Source: Legionellaceae bacterium (lineage in GTDB: Bacteria; Pseudomonadota; Gammaproteobacteria; Legionellales; Legionellaceae). From it: DNA of 33,136 nt. This document shows, piece by piece, positions 7,302 to 15,846 of this stretch. A model generated the notes under the pieces. The model worked only from the letters and a program-made list of their open reading frames with translations, was not told where the DNA came from and did not search any database. The first letter of the stretch is position 1, and every line of letters begins with the position of its first letter. The translations under genes were made by a program, and so were the position numbers. Where the stretch lies: positions 1 through 33,136 of the forward strand of contig JARGNV010000022.1 in the NCBI GenBank assembly GCA_029212465.1, written 5' to 3'.

Positions 7302-8705
7302 TTAATACTTTGCGTGCCCGGGAGTTCTTGGAAATGGGATGACATCTCGTATGTTTGAAATGCCGGTGACATAGCTTACCAAGCGCTCAAGGCCAAGCCC
7401 AAAACCTGAGTGGGGCACAGTACCGTAGCGACGTAAGTCTAGGTACCACTTATATTGATGTTTGTCTAAGCCTGATGCTTCCATACGCGCTTCGAGGACA
7501 TCGAGACGTTCTTCTCGCTGGCTACCACCAATAATTTCACCTATCCCGGGAACCAGCACATCCATGGCCGCAACGGTTTTTTCGTCGTCGTTGAGACGCA
7601 TGTAAAAGCTTTTAATGTCTTTGGGGTAGTCGGTTAAAATGAGTGGCTTTTTAAAGTGCTGCTCTGTTAAATAGCGTTCGTGCTCAGATTGTAAGTCGAG
7701 TCCATACCGAACAGGGTATTCAAAAGGCTGCTTAGCTTTTTCAAGGAGTTTAATGGCGTCGGTGTAGCTGAGTGTTTCAAAGTCAGACTGAACCAGGGCC
7801 TCGAGACGCGCAAGACAAGTTTTATCGATAAATTGATTAAAAAAAGCCAAGTCGTCAGGGTAATCGTTGAGAATCGTTTCGCACACAAAACGTAAAAACT
7901 TTTGAGATAACGTACAAATATCACTGAGTGTGCCAAAAGCAAGTTCTGGTTCAACCATCCAAAACTCAGCTAAATGGCGGCTAGTATTGGAGTTCTCAGC
8001 GCGAAAAGTAGGTCCAAAGGTATACACTTTAGACATTGCAAGACAATAAGCTTCAACATTCAGTTGGCCTGAAACGGTGAGGAAGGTTTCTTGTTCAAAA
8101 AAGTCGCGTGAAAAGTCTGGCTTGTTATCAGGTGTTTTGGGTGGGTTGACCACATCAAGCGTGCTAACACGAAAGAGTTCACCTGCGCCCTCGCAGTCGT
8201 TACTCGTAATAATGGGAGTATGAATCCAGTAATAGCCTTCATGATGCAAAAATTGATGAATAGCTTGAGAAAGTCCGTGTCGAATACGAGTGACAGCACT
8301 GATGGTATTGGTGCGAGGTCTTAAATGAGCAACTTCTCGCAAAAACTCGAGTGTGTGTCGTTTGGCTTGAATAGGATATGTTTCCGGATTTTCAACCCAT
8401 CCAACGACGTCGACTGTTTCAGCCTGAATTTCGTAGGCTTGTCCTTTTCCTTGCGATTCGACCAATAGGCCTTTAGCGATGATGGCGCACCCTGCAGTCA
8501 GCTTTTGGATGGCTTTTTCGTAATTAGGCAGTGTGTTGGGTGCAACGATTTGAATGGGGGAAAAGCATGAACCATCGTGCAGGCTAATGAACGAGAGGCC
8601 GGCTTTTGAGTCGCGACGCGTTTTAACCCAGCCTTGGACAGTAACAGGGGTGCCTGAAGCAAGGGTGCCGCTTAAGCAAGTTTTGATTGAGCTGACTGCT
8701 GACAT
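7302..8705 (-). CDS. asnS: Asparaginyl-tRNA synthetase
   Basis: Class IIb aminoacyl-tRNA synthetase charging tRNA-Asn with asparagine in the cytoplasm. The N-terminal OB fold contains [17 protein letters not shown], almost the E. coli sequence. Motif 2 is [20 protein letters not shown] and motif 3 is [15 protein letters not shown] near the C-terminus. At 467 residues it matches E. coli AsnS (466). I chose the ATG at 8705 because GGAA precedes it by six bases and MSAVSSIK aligns with the E. coli start; an in-frame ATG at 8717 would add four residues but has no ribosome site. Its presence implies direct Asn-tRNA synthesis; whether the amidotransferase route also exists cannot be seen here. Confidence 0.96.
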   Translation of the reverse strand: MSAVSSIKTCLSGTLASGTPVTVQGWVKTRRDSKAGLSFISLHDGSCFSPIQIVAPNTLPNYEKAIQKLTAGCAIIAKGLLVESQGKGQAYEIQAETVDVVGWVENPETYPIQAKRHTLEFLREVAHLRPRTNTISAVTRIRHGLSQAIHQFLHHEGYYWIHTPIITSNDCEGAGELFRVSTLDVVNPPKTPDNKPDFSRDFFEQETFLTVSGQLNVEAYCLAMSKVYTFGPTFRAENSNTSRHLAEFWMVEPELAFGTLSDICTLSQKFLRFVCETILNDYPDDLAFFNQFIDKTCLARLEALVQSDFETLSYTDAIKLLEKAKQPFEYPVRYGLDLQSEHERYLTEQHFKKPLILTDYPKDIKSFYMRLNDDEKTVAAMDVLVPGIGEIIGGSQREERLDVLEARMEASGLDKHQYKWYLDLRRYGTVPHSGFGLGLERLVSYVTGISNIRDVIPFPRTPGHAKY

Positions 8706-8747
8706 GCTTATTTCCATCGTGAGTAATAATCAAAATTAGGCCCCGAT

Positions 8748-8756
8748 GATATACCA
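8748..8756 (-). promoter_or_regulatory. Possible extended -10 promoter of asnS
   Basis: Read on the minus strand, TGG-TATATC fits an extended -10 (TGn followed by a 4/6 match to TATAAT). It would start transcription about 35-40 bases before the chosen asnS ATG. No convincing -35 is present, which is tolerated in extended -10 promoters. Confidence 0.3.
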
Positions 8757-8803
8757 GAAAAAATGTACATAAAAGGGATAGCAAGCGATATGTGATTTAA
8801 AAG

Positions 8804-8832
8804 TTGCAATTTTATGGATTGAGTTATTAAAT
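8804..8832 (+). promoter_or_regulatory. Possible promoter of the small membrane protein gene
   Basis: TTGCAA (8804-8809), a 17-base spacer and TTAAAT (8827-8832) each match four of six sigma-70 consensus bases. The predicted start near 8839 leaves a leader of about 30 bases with AGGAG before the ATG at 8869. Confidence 0.35.
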
Positions 8833-8868
8833 TAAGACTGAAGGCTTTTCACCTTTTAGGAGAAAAAT

Positions 8869-9306
8869 ATGATTGGTTCTTACTTCCATTCTTTTCTATT
8901 TTCACAAGTGTTTGGTTTGTATTTTGTGATTATGTCAATCATTTTATTAAGTCGAGCGGATTACTATAAAGAGATGATAGCAAACCTCAAAACGCTTGGT
9001 ATAGGAAGCATGATGGCTGCGTCACTTGCTTTATTTATCGGGCTTTTTTTAGTGGTTTTACATAATATTTGGGTGCTTCAACCCCGTGTATTGGTAACCA
9101 TTCTTTGTTGGGCAATTGTGATTAAAAGCGTTATGTGGTTGTGTATACCCGTGCGCATGTTAGAAATGCTTCAAAAAATGTGGGCGGGCAGAGGGCATTA
9201 TTATGCGTGTGTGGTCATGTTTCTATTAGGCGTTTTTATGATGGCGCGCGGGTTTTACTTATTCATGCAAAACCCAAATGCTCCCCATGCGCTTCTTTTA
9301 TCTTAA
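8869..9306 (+). CDS. Small integral membrane protein of unknown function
   Basis: I do not recognise this family. The 145-residue protein has four hydrophobic segments, at roughly 8-27, 45-67, 75-94 and 108-131, so an inner-membrane four-helix protein is expected. Short charged loops separate them: RADYYKEMIANLK after the first and RMLEMLQKMWAGRGHYY before the last. No signal peptidase site, cofactor motif or catalytic pattern is visible. AGGAG a few bases before the ATG is an excellent ribosome site, and a perfect 13-bp hairpin lies just after the stop, so it behaves as a real monocistronic gene. It is divergent from asnS and convergent with the tyrosine-catabolism operon. Function is not inferable. 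Confidence 0.72.
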   Translation: MIGSYFHSFLFSQVFGLYFVIMSIILLSRADYYKEMIANLKTLGIGSMMAASLALFIGLFLVVLHNIWVLQPRVLVTILCWAIVIKSVMWLCIPVRMLEMLQKMWAGRGHYYACVVMFLLGVFMMARGFYLFMQNPNAPHALLLS

Positions 9307-9310
9307 ATCC

Positions 9311-9341
9311 ATTGTGAGCGAGAATTCGTCTCGCTCACAAT
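9311..9341. terminator. Bidirectional hairpin terminator, 13-bp perfect stem
   Basis: ATTGTGAGCGAGA (9311-9323), loop ATTCG and TCTCGCTCACAAT (9329-9341) pair perfectly over 13 bp. It lies between the stops of two convergent genes, 4 bases after the membrane-protein gene and 20 bases from the maiA stop. There is no long T-run on either side, so it may act as a rho-dependent or 3'-end-stabilising structure. Confidence 0.65.
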
Positions 9342-9360
9342 TATCTCATATCAACACTTG

Positions 9361-9996
9361 CTAGGGTGCTGCATCCTTAAATGCATCAAGTGTTAAGCAA
9401 TGTGCGTTGATGGCTTCGATGAGCGGATAGGGTGTGAGTGAAAACTCAAACCGTTTGGCGTTAAACACTTGAGGAATGAGGCAGATATCAGCAAAGCTTA
9501 TCTGGTTACCGTGACAAAGCCCTGCGTGTTCACGATTTATTTGCCCAAGCTTTGTTTCAAATGCATCAAATCCAAGTTTTAACCAGTGATGATACCAAGT
9601 AGTAACATCTGCCTCGGTCGCGGCAAACTGTTGTTTGAGTTGTTGCAAAACCCGTAAGTTATTTAAGGGGTGCATGTCACAAGCAATTAGCAGTGCGAGA
9701 CTTCTCACTTCTGCTGCTGCACGTGCATCTTTCGGTAGCAGTGGAGGGGTTGGATGGGTTGCTTCCAAATACTCCATAATAGCGAAAGATTGTGTGAGTG
9801 GTACGTTTTTCTCGTTATCATCAATGAGTGTTGGTACCAGTGCTTGTGGGTTTAATGCGCGGTAAGCAGGCAAATGCTGTTCACCGCCATCACGCACCAA
9901 ATGTACCGGAATACGCTCAAAAGGAATTTTTTTTAAATTCAATGTGATGCGTACGCGGTAGCTCGCAGTTGAGCGAAAATAATCATACAGCTTCAT
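9361..9996 (-). CDS. maiA: Maleylacetoacetate isomerase (zeta-class GST)
   Basis: Isomerises maleylacetoacetate to fumarylacetoacetate, the penultimate step of homogentisate breakdown, using glutathione. The N-terminal thioredoxin-like domain begins MKLYDYFRSTASYRVRITLN; the STASYRVRI segment is the zeta-GST active-site signature (SSxSxRVRIAL in relatives). ALNPQALVPTLIDD and LTQSFAIMEYLEA give the cis-Pro and Glu-Ser glutathione contacts. The helical C-terminal half contains ISFADICLIPQVFNAKRFE, typical of the family. The 211-residue length is normal. It is the last gene of the operon, starting 3 bases after the fumarylacetoacetase stop, so it should be cotranscribed with that gene and HPPD. 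Confidence 0.92.
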   Translation of the reverse strand: MKLYDYFRSTASYRVRITLNLKKIPFERIPVHLVRDGGEQHLPAYRALNPQALVPTLIDDNEKNVPLTQSFAIMEYLEATHPTPPLLPKDARAAAEVRSLALLIACDMHPLNNLRVLQQLKQQFAATEADVTTWYHHWLKLGFDAFETKLGQINREHAGLCHGNQISFADICLIPQVFNAKRFEFSLTPYPLIEAINAHCLTLDAFKDAAP

Positions 9997-9999
9997 CGC

Positions 10000-10995
10000 T
10001 TATTCATCCGGAACGTACTGTGTGACTGTTTGGTCAATGCTGCCAAACAGATTATTACCATTATCATCCAGCATTTCGATACGAATGGTATCTCCAAATT
10101 GCATGAATGGTTGTTTGGCGGCACCACTATCAATTATTTCAAGCATCCGTTTCTCTGCAATACAAGAAGAACCTTGGCTTCTGTCTGTATTAGACACAGT
10201 ACCTGAGCCAATGATAGTGCCAGCACTCAGTCGACGTGTTTTTGCGGTGTGCGCAATTAAGTCAGGAAATGAAAAAGTCATATCAATGCCGGCATTAGGT
10301 TTACCAAAGCACTCATTGTTGAGATAGCTACAAAGCGGCAAGTGTACGCGCTCACCATCAAAGTGTTTTCCTAGCTCATCAGGCGTGATGGCAACGGGTG
10401 AAAAAGCACTGGATGGTTTCGATTGAAAAAAGCCAAAGCTTTTTGCAATTTCAGCGGGAATTAAGTTACGCAAAGAAACATCATTGACAAGCATGAGAAG
10501 TCGAATGTGTTGGCTTGCATTGTTTGCTTGAATGCCCATTGGCACATCATCGGTAATGATGGCAATCTCAGCTTCAAAGTCGATGCCGTATGCTTCTTCG
10601 CGTACAGGTATTGGATCGCAAGGTCCAAGAAAAGTATCTGAGCCTCCCTGATACATTAATGGATCAGTCCAAAAGTTTGCAGGCATTTCTGCATTACGCG
10701 CTTTGCGAACAAGTTCGACATGATTGACGTAAGCACTGCCATCAGCCCATTGATAAGCACGTGGTAAGGGAGATTCACATGCTTTAGGGTTGAAGGGAAA
10801 TGCTTCTGGTAATTGATTGTCATTGAGCGCTGATGAAAGCGTTTCTAAGGCATCAAATACCTCATTCCAGCGCTCGAGTGCTATTTGAAGGGTAGGCGCA
10901 ACGCTGCTTGCATCAACAGCGCGTGATAAGTCACGGCTAACGATGCACAAGCGCCCATCTCTTGAAGTGTCAGATTTTAAGGTTGCAAATTTCAT
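10000..10995 (-). CDS. Fumarylacetoacetate hydrolase family protein
   Basis: Expected to cleave fumarylacetoacetate to fumarate and acetoacetate, the last step of tyrosine degradation. The sequence runs MKFATLKSDTSRDGRLCIVS at the start, EEAYGIDFEAEIAIITDDVP with the acidic metal ligands in the middle, and GTIIGSGTVSNTDRSQGSSC near the C-terminus, all characteristic of the two-domain FAH family. At 331 residues it resembles bacterial FAH-like enzymes and is shorter than the eukaryotic enzyme (about 420). It sits between hppD and maiA with three-base gaps, which strongly supports the tyrosine-pathway role over other FAH-fold activities. The ATG at 10995 has no strong ribosome site of its own, consistent with translational coupling to hppD. 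Confidence 0.9.
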   Translation of the reverse strand: MKFATLKSDTSRDGRLCIVSRDLSRAVDASSVAPTLQIALERWNEVFDALETLSSALNDNQLPEAFPFNPKACESPLPRAYQWADGSAYVNHVELVRKARNAEMPANFWTDPLMYQGGSDTFLGPCDPIPVREEAYGIDFEAEIAIITDDVPMGIQANNASQHIRLLMLVNDVSLRNLIPAEIAKSFGFFQSKPSSAFSPVAITPDELGKHFDGERVHLPLCSYLNNECFGKPNAGIDMTFSFPDLIAHTAKTRRLSAGTIIGSGTVSNTDRSQGSSCIAEKRMLEIIDSGAAKQPFMQFGDTIRIEMLDDNGNNLFGSIDQTVTQYVPDE

Positions 10996-10998
10996 AAT

Positions 10999-12069
10999 TT
11001 AAGACGCCATTTCAGAAGAGTTCAGTTTAAGGGTGCCACGTTTAATTTGGTCGCGCTCAATGGCTTCAAATAGCGCCTGGAAGTTGCCTTCGCCAAAACC
11101 ATCATTACCTTTACGTTGGATAATTTCAAAAAAGACAGGTCCAAAAATATTTTCTGTGAAAATTTGAAGGAGTAAGCCACCTTCAGGAGTTGGCGCACCA
11201 TCTAGGAGAATTTTTTCAGCATGCAACTCATCGAGTGGCTCTTTATGCCAAGGTACGCGTGCTTCAATACCTTCATAGTAAGTATCTGGTACATCTAAAA
11301 AGTGAATGCCTTGCGTGCGTAGGCCGCTAACGGTTTGATAAATGTTCTCTGTGCTAAGGGCAATATGCTGAATGCCTTCACCGTGGTAGTCGCGAATAAA
11401 CTCTTCAATTTGCGAGGCATCTTCGGTTGATTCATTGAGGGGGATTTTAATTTTTCCACAAGGGCTACCAAGTGCGCGGCTAATGAGTCCTGTCACTTGG
11501 CCTTTGATATCAAAAAAGCGAATTTCTTTGAATCCAAAAATACGGTCATAGAAACTTGCCCAAACATCCATATTACCGCGTTGAACATTATGCGTGAGGT
11601 GGTCAATATCAACGAGACCTTGGTTTGTCGCAGTTTCATCCGTCAGTTGCCATTCATTAGCAAAAGGGGTGTGGTTATCATCAACAAAGTAGATAACACT
11701 GCCACCAATCGCCTCAATCGCAAGCAGACCATAATTGACATCGTCTTGATCATTAAATGCAGTTGCGCCGTTTTGTATTGCATGTTCAAAAGCTTGTTTT
11801 GCATCATGCACACGAAAACCCATGGCACATGCGCCTGCACCGTGCATGTCGGCATGCTTGGTCGCGTTTGTATTCGGCGTTGTATTGAGAATAAATTGAA
11901 TATTGTTTTGTTGATACCAAATGATTGGCTTGGTGTTATGGGTTGCGTGCTTTGTGAATCCTTGTTTTTCAAAAAGTGACTCAATGTACTTGGCATCGGG
12001 CCCTGAAAATTCAAGAAATGCAAAGCCGTCAAGGCCACAAGGGTTTTCTTTGGATGGTTTATTAGACAT
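10999..12069 (-). CDS. hppD: 4-Hydroxyphenylpyruvate dioxygenase (legiolysin type)
   Basis: Fe(II) dioxygenase turning 4-hydroxyphenylpyruvate into homogentisate. The expected iron ligands are visible: H157 in DIDHLTHNV, H235 in GEGIQHIALST and E315 in PVFFEIIQRKG. The C-terminal stretch GNDGFGEGNFQALFEAIE is the conserved lid helix of the family. At 356 residues it matches bacterial HPPD. AAGGAG lies about seven bases before the ATG at 12069, a strong ribosome site. It is third in the minus-strand operon, 22 bases after the O-methyltransferase stop and 3 bases before the fumarylacetoacetase gene. In Legionella the homologue (Lly) produces homogentisate that oxidises to brown pigment; without hmgA in this cluster similar pigment formation is possible but only inferred. 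Confidence 0.95.
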   Translation of the reverse strand: MSNKPSKENPCGLDGFAFLEFSGPDAKYIESLFEKQGFTKHATHNTKPIIWYQQNNIQFILNTTPNTNATKHADMHGAGACAMGFRVHDAKQAFEHAIQNGATAFNDQDDVNYGLLAIEAIGGSVIYFVDDNHTPFANEWQLTDETATNQGLVDIDHLTHNVQRGNMDVWASFYDRIFGFKEIRFFDIKGQVTGLISRALGSPCGKIKIPLNESTEDASQIEEFIRDYHGEGIQHIALSTENIYQTVSGLRTQGIHFLDVPDTYYEGIEARVPWHKEPLDELHAEKILLDGAPTPEGGLLLQIFTENIFGPVFFEIIQRKGNDGFGEGNFQALFEAIERDQIKRGTLKLNSSEMAS

Positions 12070-12091
12070 AACATACTCCTTGTTATCACTG

Positions 12092-12766
12092 TTAATGTGT
12101 TGCGGTTGTATTTTTTCTCACTAAAAAAAGTCCATCTGCAAGTGGTAGCAAACTAATATCCACACGTGAGTCCGTTTTAAGGTGTGCGTTTAATTTTCGA
12201 ATTTCACGGGTTTGGGCACGTGTATTATCTGGGTTAATGACATTGCCATGCCAAAGCATATTGTCGATAGCAATCAGGCCGTTTGGACTGATGAGTTGAA
12301 GTGCGAGTTCATAATACGCCATGTAGTTGGCTTTATCGGCATCAATGAAAATAAAGTCAAAGGTGCCTGCCTCGTTGTGCTCGAGTAAGGTGTGTAGGGT
12401 ATCGAGCGCTGGTCCCATTTTTAGTTGAATTTTGTGCGCTTGATTCGCGGCTTGCCAAAAGGGCTCGGCGTGTTCAGTCCAGGCTGGGTTGATATCGCAG
12501 GTGATAATTTGCCCGTCATCAGGAAGCACAAGCGCCATTGCAAGAGTACTGTATCCGGTGAAGGTGCCAAGCTCTAATACCTTTTTGGCATTGAGCATGC
12601 GTAGCAAGAGTTGTATGAATTGTGCTTGCTCGGGAGCGGCTTGCATGGGGCCTAAGGGGAGCGTTGCCGTTTTTTCTCGAAGGGTTGTAAGTGTTGGATG
12701 TTCGCGTAAAGAGACATCGAGTAGATATTGGTGGAGTGGTTCTGTGAGAGGCGTATAGTGCTTCAT
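12092..12766 (-). CDS. Cation-dependent O-methyltransferase (CCoAOMT-like)
   Basis: A class I SAM-dependent methyltransferase acting on a catechol-like or other hydroxylated substrate. Motif I is VLELGTFTGYSTLAMA at about 63-78, followed by DGQIITCDINPAW, the metal-ligand stretch FDFIFIDADKANYMAYYE with D142, and AIDNMLWHG with D168/N169, the pattern of the caffeoyl-CoA O-methyltransferase family. The 224-residue length is normal. Its ATG overlaps the stop of the upstream dehydrogenase by four bases, and hppD follows after 22 bases, so it is embedded in the aromatic operon. It is not part of the standard tyrosine pathway; a diphenol such as homogentisate is a tempting substrate, but this is speculation from context. 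Confidence 0.88.
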   Translation of the reverse strand: MKHYTPLTEPLHQYLLDVSLREHPTLTTLREKTATLPLGPMQAAPEQAQFIQLLLRMLNAKKVLELGTFTGYSTLAMALVLPDDGQIITCDINPAWTEHAEPFWQAANQAHKIQLKMGPALDTLHTLLEHNEAGTFDFIFIDADKANYMAYYELALQLISPNGLIAIDNMLWHGNVINPDNTRAQTREIRKLNAHLKTDSRVDISLLPLADGLFLVRKNTTATH

Positions 12767-13830
12767 GCAGTCGTCTCGAGCTTCTCTTGGGCAATCGTAT
12801 CTGCGATAGTGCTTGTTGGGATGTTTTCGCTTTTAGCGCGCTCAAAGATTTCAGTGAGTGAGGTGTAAATGTGGCTTAATTGTTCAGAGAGCGGTTTTGT
12901 CACATTATCTAGGTAGTTGTCAGCTGCAAAGATAAGACCACCGGCATTAATGACGTAGTCTGGTGCATATAAAATACCTCTGTCATGTAACTGCTGGCCG
13001 TGATAAGTGTGTGCAAGCTGATTATTAGCGCCGCCTGCGACGACGGTTGCTTTTAACTCCCTAATGGTTTTGTCATCTAAAATACCACCGAGTGCACAGG
13101 GTGCAAATAGGTCGCACTCAACGGTATGAATGATGTCGGTTGGCACAGCTGTTGCGCCTAACATTTTTTCTGCACGTGCAACCGCTTCTGGATTTACATC
13201 GGCAACAGTGAGCTTCACACCCATTTTATGCAGCTTTTCAGCCAGTAAATAGCCGACGTGCCCGAGTCCTTGAATCGCAATATGCAAGCCTTTCAAGTCT
13301 CTATTGCCCCATTTAAATTCAGCAGCTGCCTGAATACCAAAGAAGACACCTTGTGAAGTATGCGGTGCCGGGTCACCTTCTAGACGTGAGCAAGTTGCAA
13401 CATATGGGGTTTCTTCCCGAATGATGTCCATGTCTTTAATTTCAGTGCCACTGTCCATGGCAGTGATATATTCGCCATTGAGCGAATCAACGAATTGTCC
13501 AAAGTGTTTAAGGTATGTTGTGCGATCGTAGGGTGTACTTGGTTTCAAAATAACGGCTTTCCCGCCTCCCAAAGGTAACCCTACAGAAGCCGCTTTATAG
13601 CTCATACCGCGTGCGAGTCGCATCACATCATAGAGTGCTGTATTAGAATTAGGATATTCAATAAAACGACACCCTCCGAGGGCAGGCCCAAGCTTCGTGT
13701 TATGAATGGCAATAATTGCACGCATGCCCGTTTGGGGGTCTAGCTTGATGTGGAGATTGCCAAAGCCGTGTTCTTCGGCATAGTCTAAAAAACTGGTGTC
13801 GTCGATGGGGGAGGTGATATCTTGATTCAT
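12763..13830 (-). CDS. Leu/Phe/Val-type amino acid dehydrogenase
   Basis: NAD-dependent oxidative deamination of an amino acid to its keto acid. Conserved Glu/Leu/Phe dehydrogenase residues are present: LGGCRF near 51-56, K79 in SYKAA, K91 in LGGGKAVI and D126 in ITAMDSGTE (numbered from the ATG at 13830), with the same spacing as K68, K80 and D115 of Bacillus leucine dehydrogenase. The Rossmann motif is GLGHVGYLLAEKL. The ATG at 13830 gives 355 residues; a GTG at 13842 would add four. It is the first gene of the operon with hppD, fumarylacetoacetase and maiA, so phenylalanine or tyrosine is a reasonable substrate, but leucine dehydrogenase is equally compatible with the motifs. Confidence 0.88.
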   Translation of the reverse strand: MNQDITSPIDDTSFLDYAEEHGFGNLHIKLDPQTGMRAIIAIHNTKLGPALGGCRFIEYPNSNTALYDVMRLARGMSYKAASVGLPLGGGKAVILKPSTPYDRTTYLKHFGQFVDSLNGEYITAMDSGTEIKDMDIIREETPYVATCSRLEGDPAPHTSQGVFFGIQAAAEFKWGNRDLKGLHIAIQGLGHVGYLLAEKLHKMGVKLTVADVNPEAVARAEKMLGATAVPTDIIHTVECDLFAPCALGGILDDKTIRELKATVVAGGANNQLAHTYHGQQLHDRGILYAPDYVINAGGLIFAADNYLDNVTKPLSEQLSHIYTSLTEIFERAKSENIPTSTIADTIAQEKLETTA

Positions 13831-13860
13831 AATGACTGGCACAGAAAAAATGAAAGTGAT

Positions 13861-13889
13861 GTTATAGACGGATTTGAGATTGAAATCAA
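13861..13889 (-). promoter_or_regulatory. Promoter of the Phe/Tyr catabolic operon
   Basis: Read on the minus strand, TTGATT (13884-13889), a spacer of exactly 17 bases and TATAAC (13861-13866) form a good sigma-70 promoter (4/6 and 5/6 matches). Transcription would begin near 13854, about 25 bases before the ATG at 13830. Its -35 lies inside the dyad at 13877-13892. Confidence 0.6.
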
Positions 13890-13892
13890 TCT
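13877..13892. promoter_or_regulatory. Dyad, candidate operator in the divergent promoter region
   Basis: AGATTGA-AA-TCAATCT is a 7+7 inverted repeat with a two-base centre. It covers the -35 box of the leftward aromatic operon and lies 52 bases upstream of the rightward nitronate monooxygenase gene, so a dimeric regulator bound here could act on either. No regulator gene is encoded nearby. Confidence 0.5.
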
Positions 13893-13944
13893 TGTGGGCA
13901 AATTAAAGGTAGTCGGGTGATGTTTTTTTCAGGATGATAGAAAT

Positions 13945-15033
13945 ATGAAATGCTTAATGCAGGCAACGAATCCACTGTCGCTAAATATGCCTGTTATTCA
14001 AGCACCTATGGCAGGAGGAGCAACAACCCCTGCACTGGTTGCAGCGGTCTCTAACATGGGAGGGCTTGGGTCTTTGGGGGCTGGGTATTGGTCGCCTGAT
14101 GCAATCAAAGAAGCGATTAAAAAAACACGCAAGCTGACAGATAAACCATTCGCAGTTAATTTATTTATACCTGAAAAAAATAGCGTGTTACCTGCTGCTT
14201 CGGCAATGCATGCAGCTATTCAAAGCCTTCAACAAGCATGTGTCGATATAGATGTTGTGACAGAGCCTGTTGAGCCGCCTTTTGCAGAAAATTTTGATGA
14301 ACAAATGCACGTGTTACTTGAGGAAAAGGTAGCCGTGTTTAGTTTCACATTTGGATTACTGTCGCCTGATTGGATAACGGCGTTGAAGCACAATAAGACA
14401 TACTTGATTGGGACTGCAACAACTGTCAGTGAGGCGCGAGCACTGATTGCAACGGGTGTTGATGCGATTGTACTACAAGGGCTTGAGGCAGGTGGACATA
14501 GAGGAAGTTTTGAGGGGGCGGCCGAGACACGGCTAATGCCGCTATACCATTTGCTTGAGCAATACAAAGACTTAGATGCTCGCGTGCCTTTCATTGCATC
14601 TGGTGGTATTGCAGATGGGCGTGCGATGGGTGATGTGATGCAAAGAGGTGCTACTTATGTGCAGATAGGAACTGCATTTTTGACGACCGATGAGTCAGGC
14701 ATTCATCCGGCATATAAAGCACGCTTGCTTGAGCTAACGCGGGACGAAACCGTATTAACCAAGGTTTTTTCTGGAAAACTCGCACGGGGCGTTGAGAATA
14801 GATTTACTCAAAATATGCAGCGAATAAATGCTGAAATACTTGCATATCCCGCACAAAATGCACTGACAAAGTTGCTTAGAAATTACGCAAAGGATACGAA
14901 TAACCCTGAGTACATGTCGATGTGGGCAGGGCAATCTGCACATTTGTGCCAAAAGTGCTCAGTAAAAGCCTTCATGGAGCAACTGATGCAGGATATGGCG
15001 GGGAATTTGGAGTGGCGCGCTGCGGAAGAATAA
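13945..15033 (+). CDS. Nitronate monooxygenase family FMN oxidoreductase
   Basis: FMN-dependent TIM-barrel enzyme that oxidises alkyl nitronates such as propionate 3-nitronate, or acts as an NAD(P)H:quinone-type flavin reductase. The start of the barrel reads MPVIQAPMAGGATTPALVAA, followed by NMGGLGSLGAGY; GLEAGGHRGSF contains the catalytic His185, and IASGGIADGRAM with VQIGTAFL supplies the phosphate-binding loops. The C-terminal tail from about 315 has WAGQSAHLCQKCSVKAFMEQ. The 362-residue length is normal. AGGA at 13931-13934 precedes the ATG by ten bases. It is divergent from the aromatic operon and followed by a GDPD gene after 47 bases. Detoxification is the usual role; the true substrate is unknown. 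Confidence 0.88.
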   Translation: MKCLMQATNPLSLNMPVIQAPMAGGATTPALVAAVSNMGGLGSLGAGYWSPDAIKEAIKKTRKLTDKPFAVNLFIPEKNSVLPAASAMHAAIQSLQQACVDIDVVTEPVEPPFAENFDEQMHVLLEEKVAVFSFTFGLLSPDWITALKHNKTYLIGTATTVSEARALIATGVDAIVLQGLEAGGHRGSFEGAAETRLMPLYHLLEQYKDLDARVPFIASGGIADGRAMGDVMQRGATYVQIGTAFLTTDESGIHPAYKARLLELTRDETVLTKVFSGKLARGVENRFTQNMQRINAEILAYPAQNALTKLLRNYAKDTNNPEYMSMWAGQSAHLCQKCSVKAFMEQLMQDMAGNLEWRAAEE

Positions 15034-15080
15034 GGTATGCTAATTTTCATATAAAGTAGGGAGATTGTGGGGTTTTCGCG

Positions 15081-15806
15081 GTGATAACATTAGCACCTTT
15101 AATTGCACATCGCGGCGCTTCACCTTATGCACCAGAAAATACAATTGCAGCTTTTAACAAAGCATTTGAATTAGGTGCGCGCGCTATTGAGTTCGATGTG
15201 ATGATGTGCGCCGATGGTGGTTTGTTTGTGTTTCATGATGAAATATTATCAAGAACCACGGATGGCGTCGGTACTTTTAGTGCAGCGTCGAGTGAATATA
15301 TTCAAACGTTGGATGCTGGGTCTTGGTTTGCAGAGCGCTTTCAAGGAGAGAGCGTTCCAAGTTTAGCCGATGCGCTTGCATGGTGCGCTGCACATCGCGT
15401 GCAAGCAAACATTGAAATTAAGCCGCATGTAGGCGAGGCAGAAGCCATAACAGCTGCGTTTCTGGCGTGCTTAAACCGTTATTGGTCTGCGCACTTGCCA
15501 CAGCCTTTAGTGTCTTCTTTCGATAGAGATGTACTGCGGATGTGCGCGCGTTTGTCGCCTGAATTACCGCTTGGCGTATTATTTCTTCAGTGGGAAAAAA
15601 ACTGGTCAGAAATTGCAGAAGAAGTGCAGGCATTTTCTGTGCATCTGAGCCAGTATTGGCTAACGCGGAGACGAATGCGAGCAATAAAAGATGCGGGTTA
15701 TAAAGTGCTTCTTTACACAGTCAACTCGAAAGAGCGTGCCAAGCATTATTGGGATTGGGGTGCAGATTTTTTAGTAAGCGACTATCCTGATTTGTTAGAA
15801 GAATAA
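15081..15806 (+). CDS. Cytoplasmic glycerophosphodiester phosphodiesterase
   Basis: Hydrolyses glycerophosphodiesters from phospholipid turnover to glycerol-3-phosphate and an alcohol. The GDPD signature is intact: IAHRGASPYAPENTIAAF at residues 8-25 with the first catalytic His, IEFDVMMCADG with metal-binding Glu/Asp, and VFHDEILSRTTDG with the second catalytic His. Later, ANIEIKP supplies another metal ligand Glu and FLVSDYPDLL closes the barrel. There is no signal peptide, and the 241-residue length matches UgpQ of E. coli (247), so a cytoplasmic enzyme is expected. GTG at 15081 is the only sensible start because an in-frame TAG lies at 15057; the ribosome site is weak. The antiporter gene follows 40 bases later. 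Confidence 0.9.
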   Translation: MITLAPLIAHRGASPYAPENTIAAFNKAFELGARAIEFDVMMCADGGLFVFHDEILSRTTDGVGTFSAASSEYIQTLDAGSWFAERFQGESVPSLADALAWCAAHRVQANIEIKPHVGEAEAITAAFLACLNRYWSAHLPQPLVSSFDRDVLRMCARLSPELPLGVLFLQWEKNWSEIAEEVQAFSVHLSQYWLTRRRMRAIKDAGYKVLLYTVNSKERAKHYWDWGADFLVSDYPDLLEE

Positions 15807-15846
15807 TTTAGGATGATTAAAAAGGGTATTTGGAGGATATCAGTAC

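Noticed and set aside
9311-9341. Similarity of the hairpin arms (TTGTGAGC / GCTCACAA) to lac operator half-sites
   Set aside because: The arms are separated by extra bases, lie between convergent stops and have no promoter; a 3' hairpin explains them. The likeness is probably chance.
11497-11979. 160-codon plus-strand open frame
   Set aside because: It lies entirely antisense to hppD and its translation has no recognisable motif.
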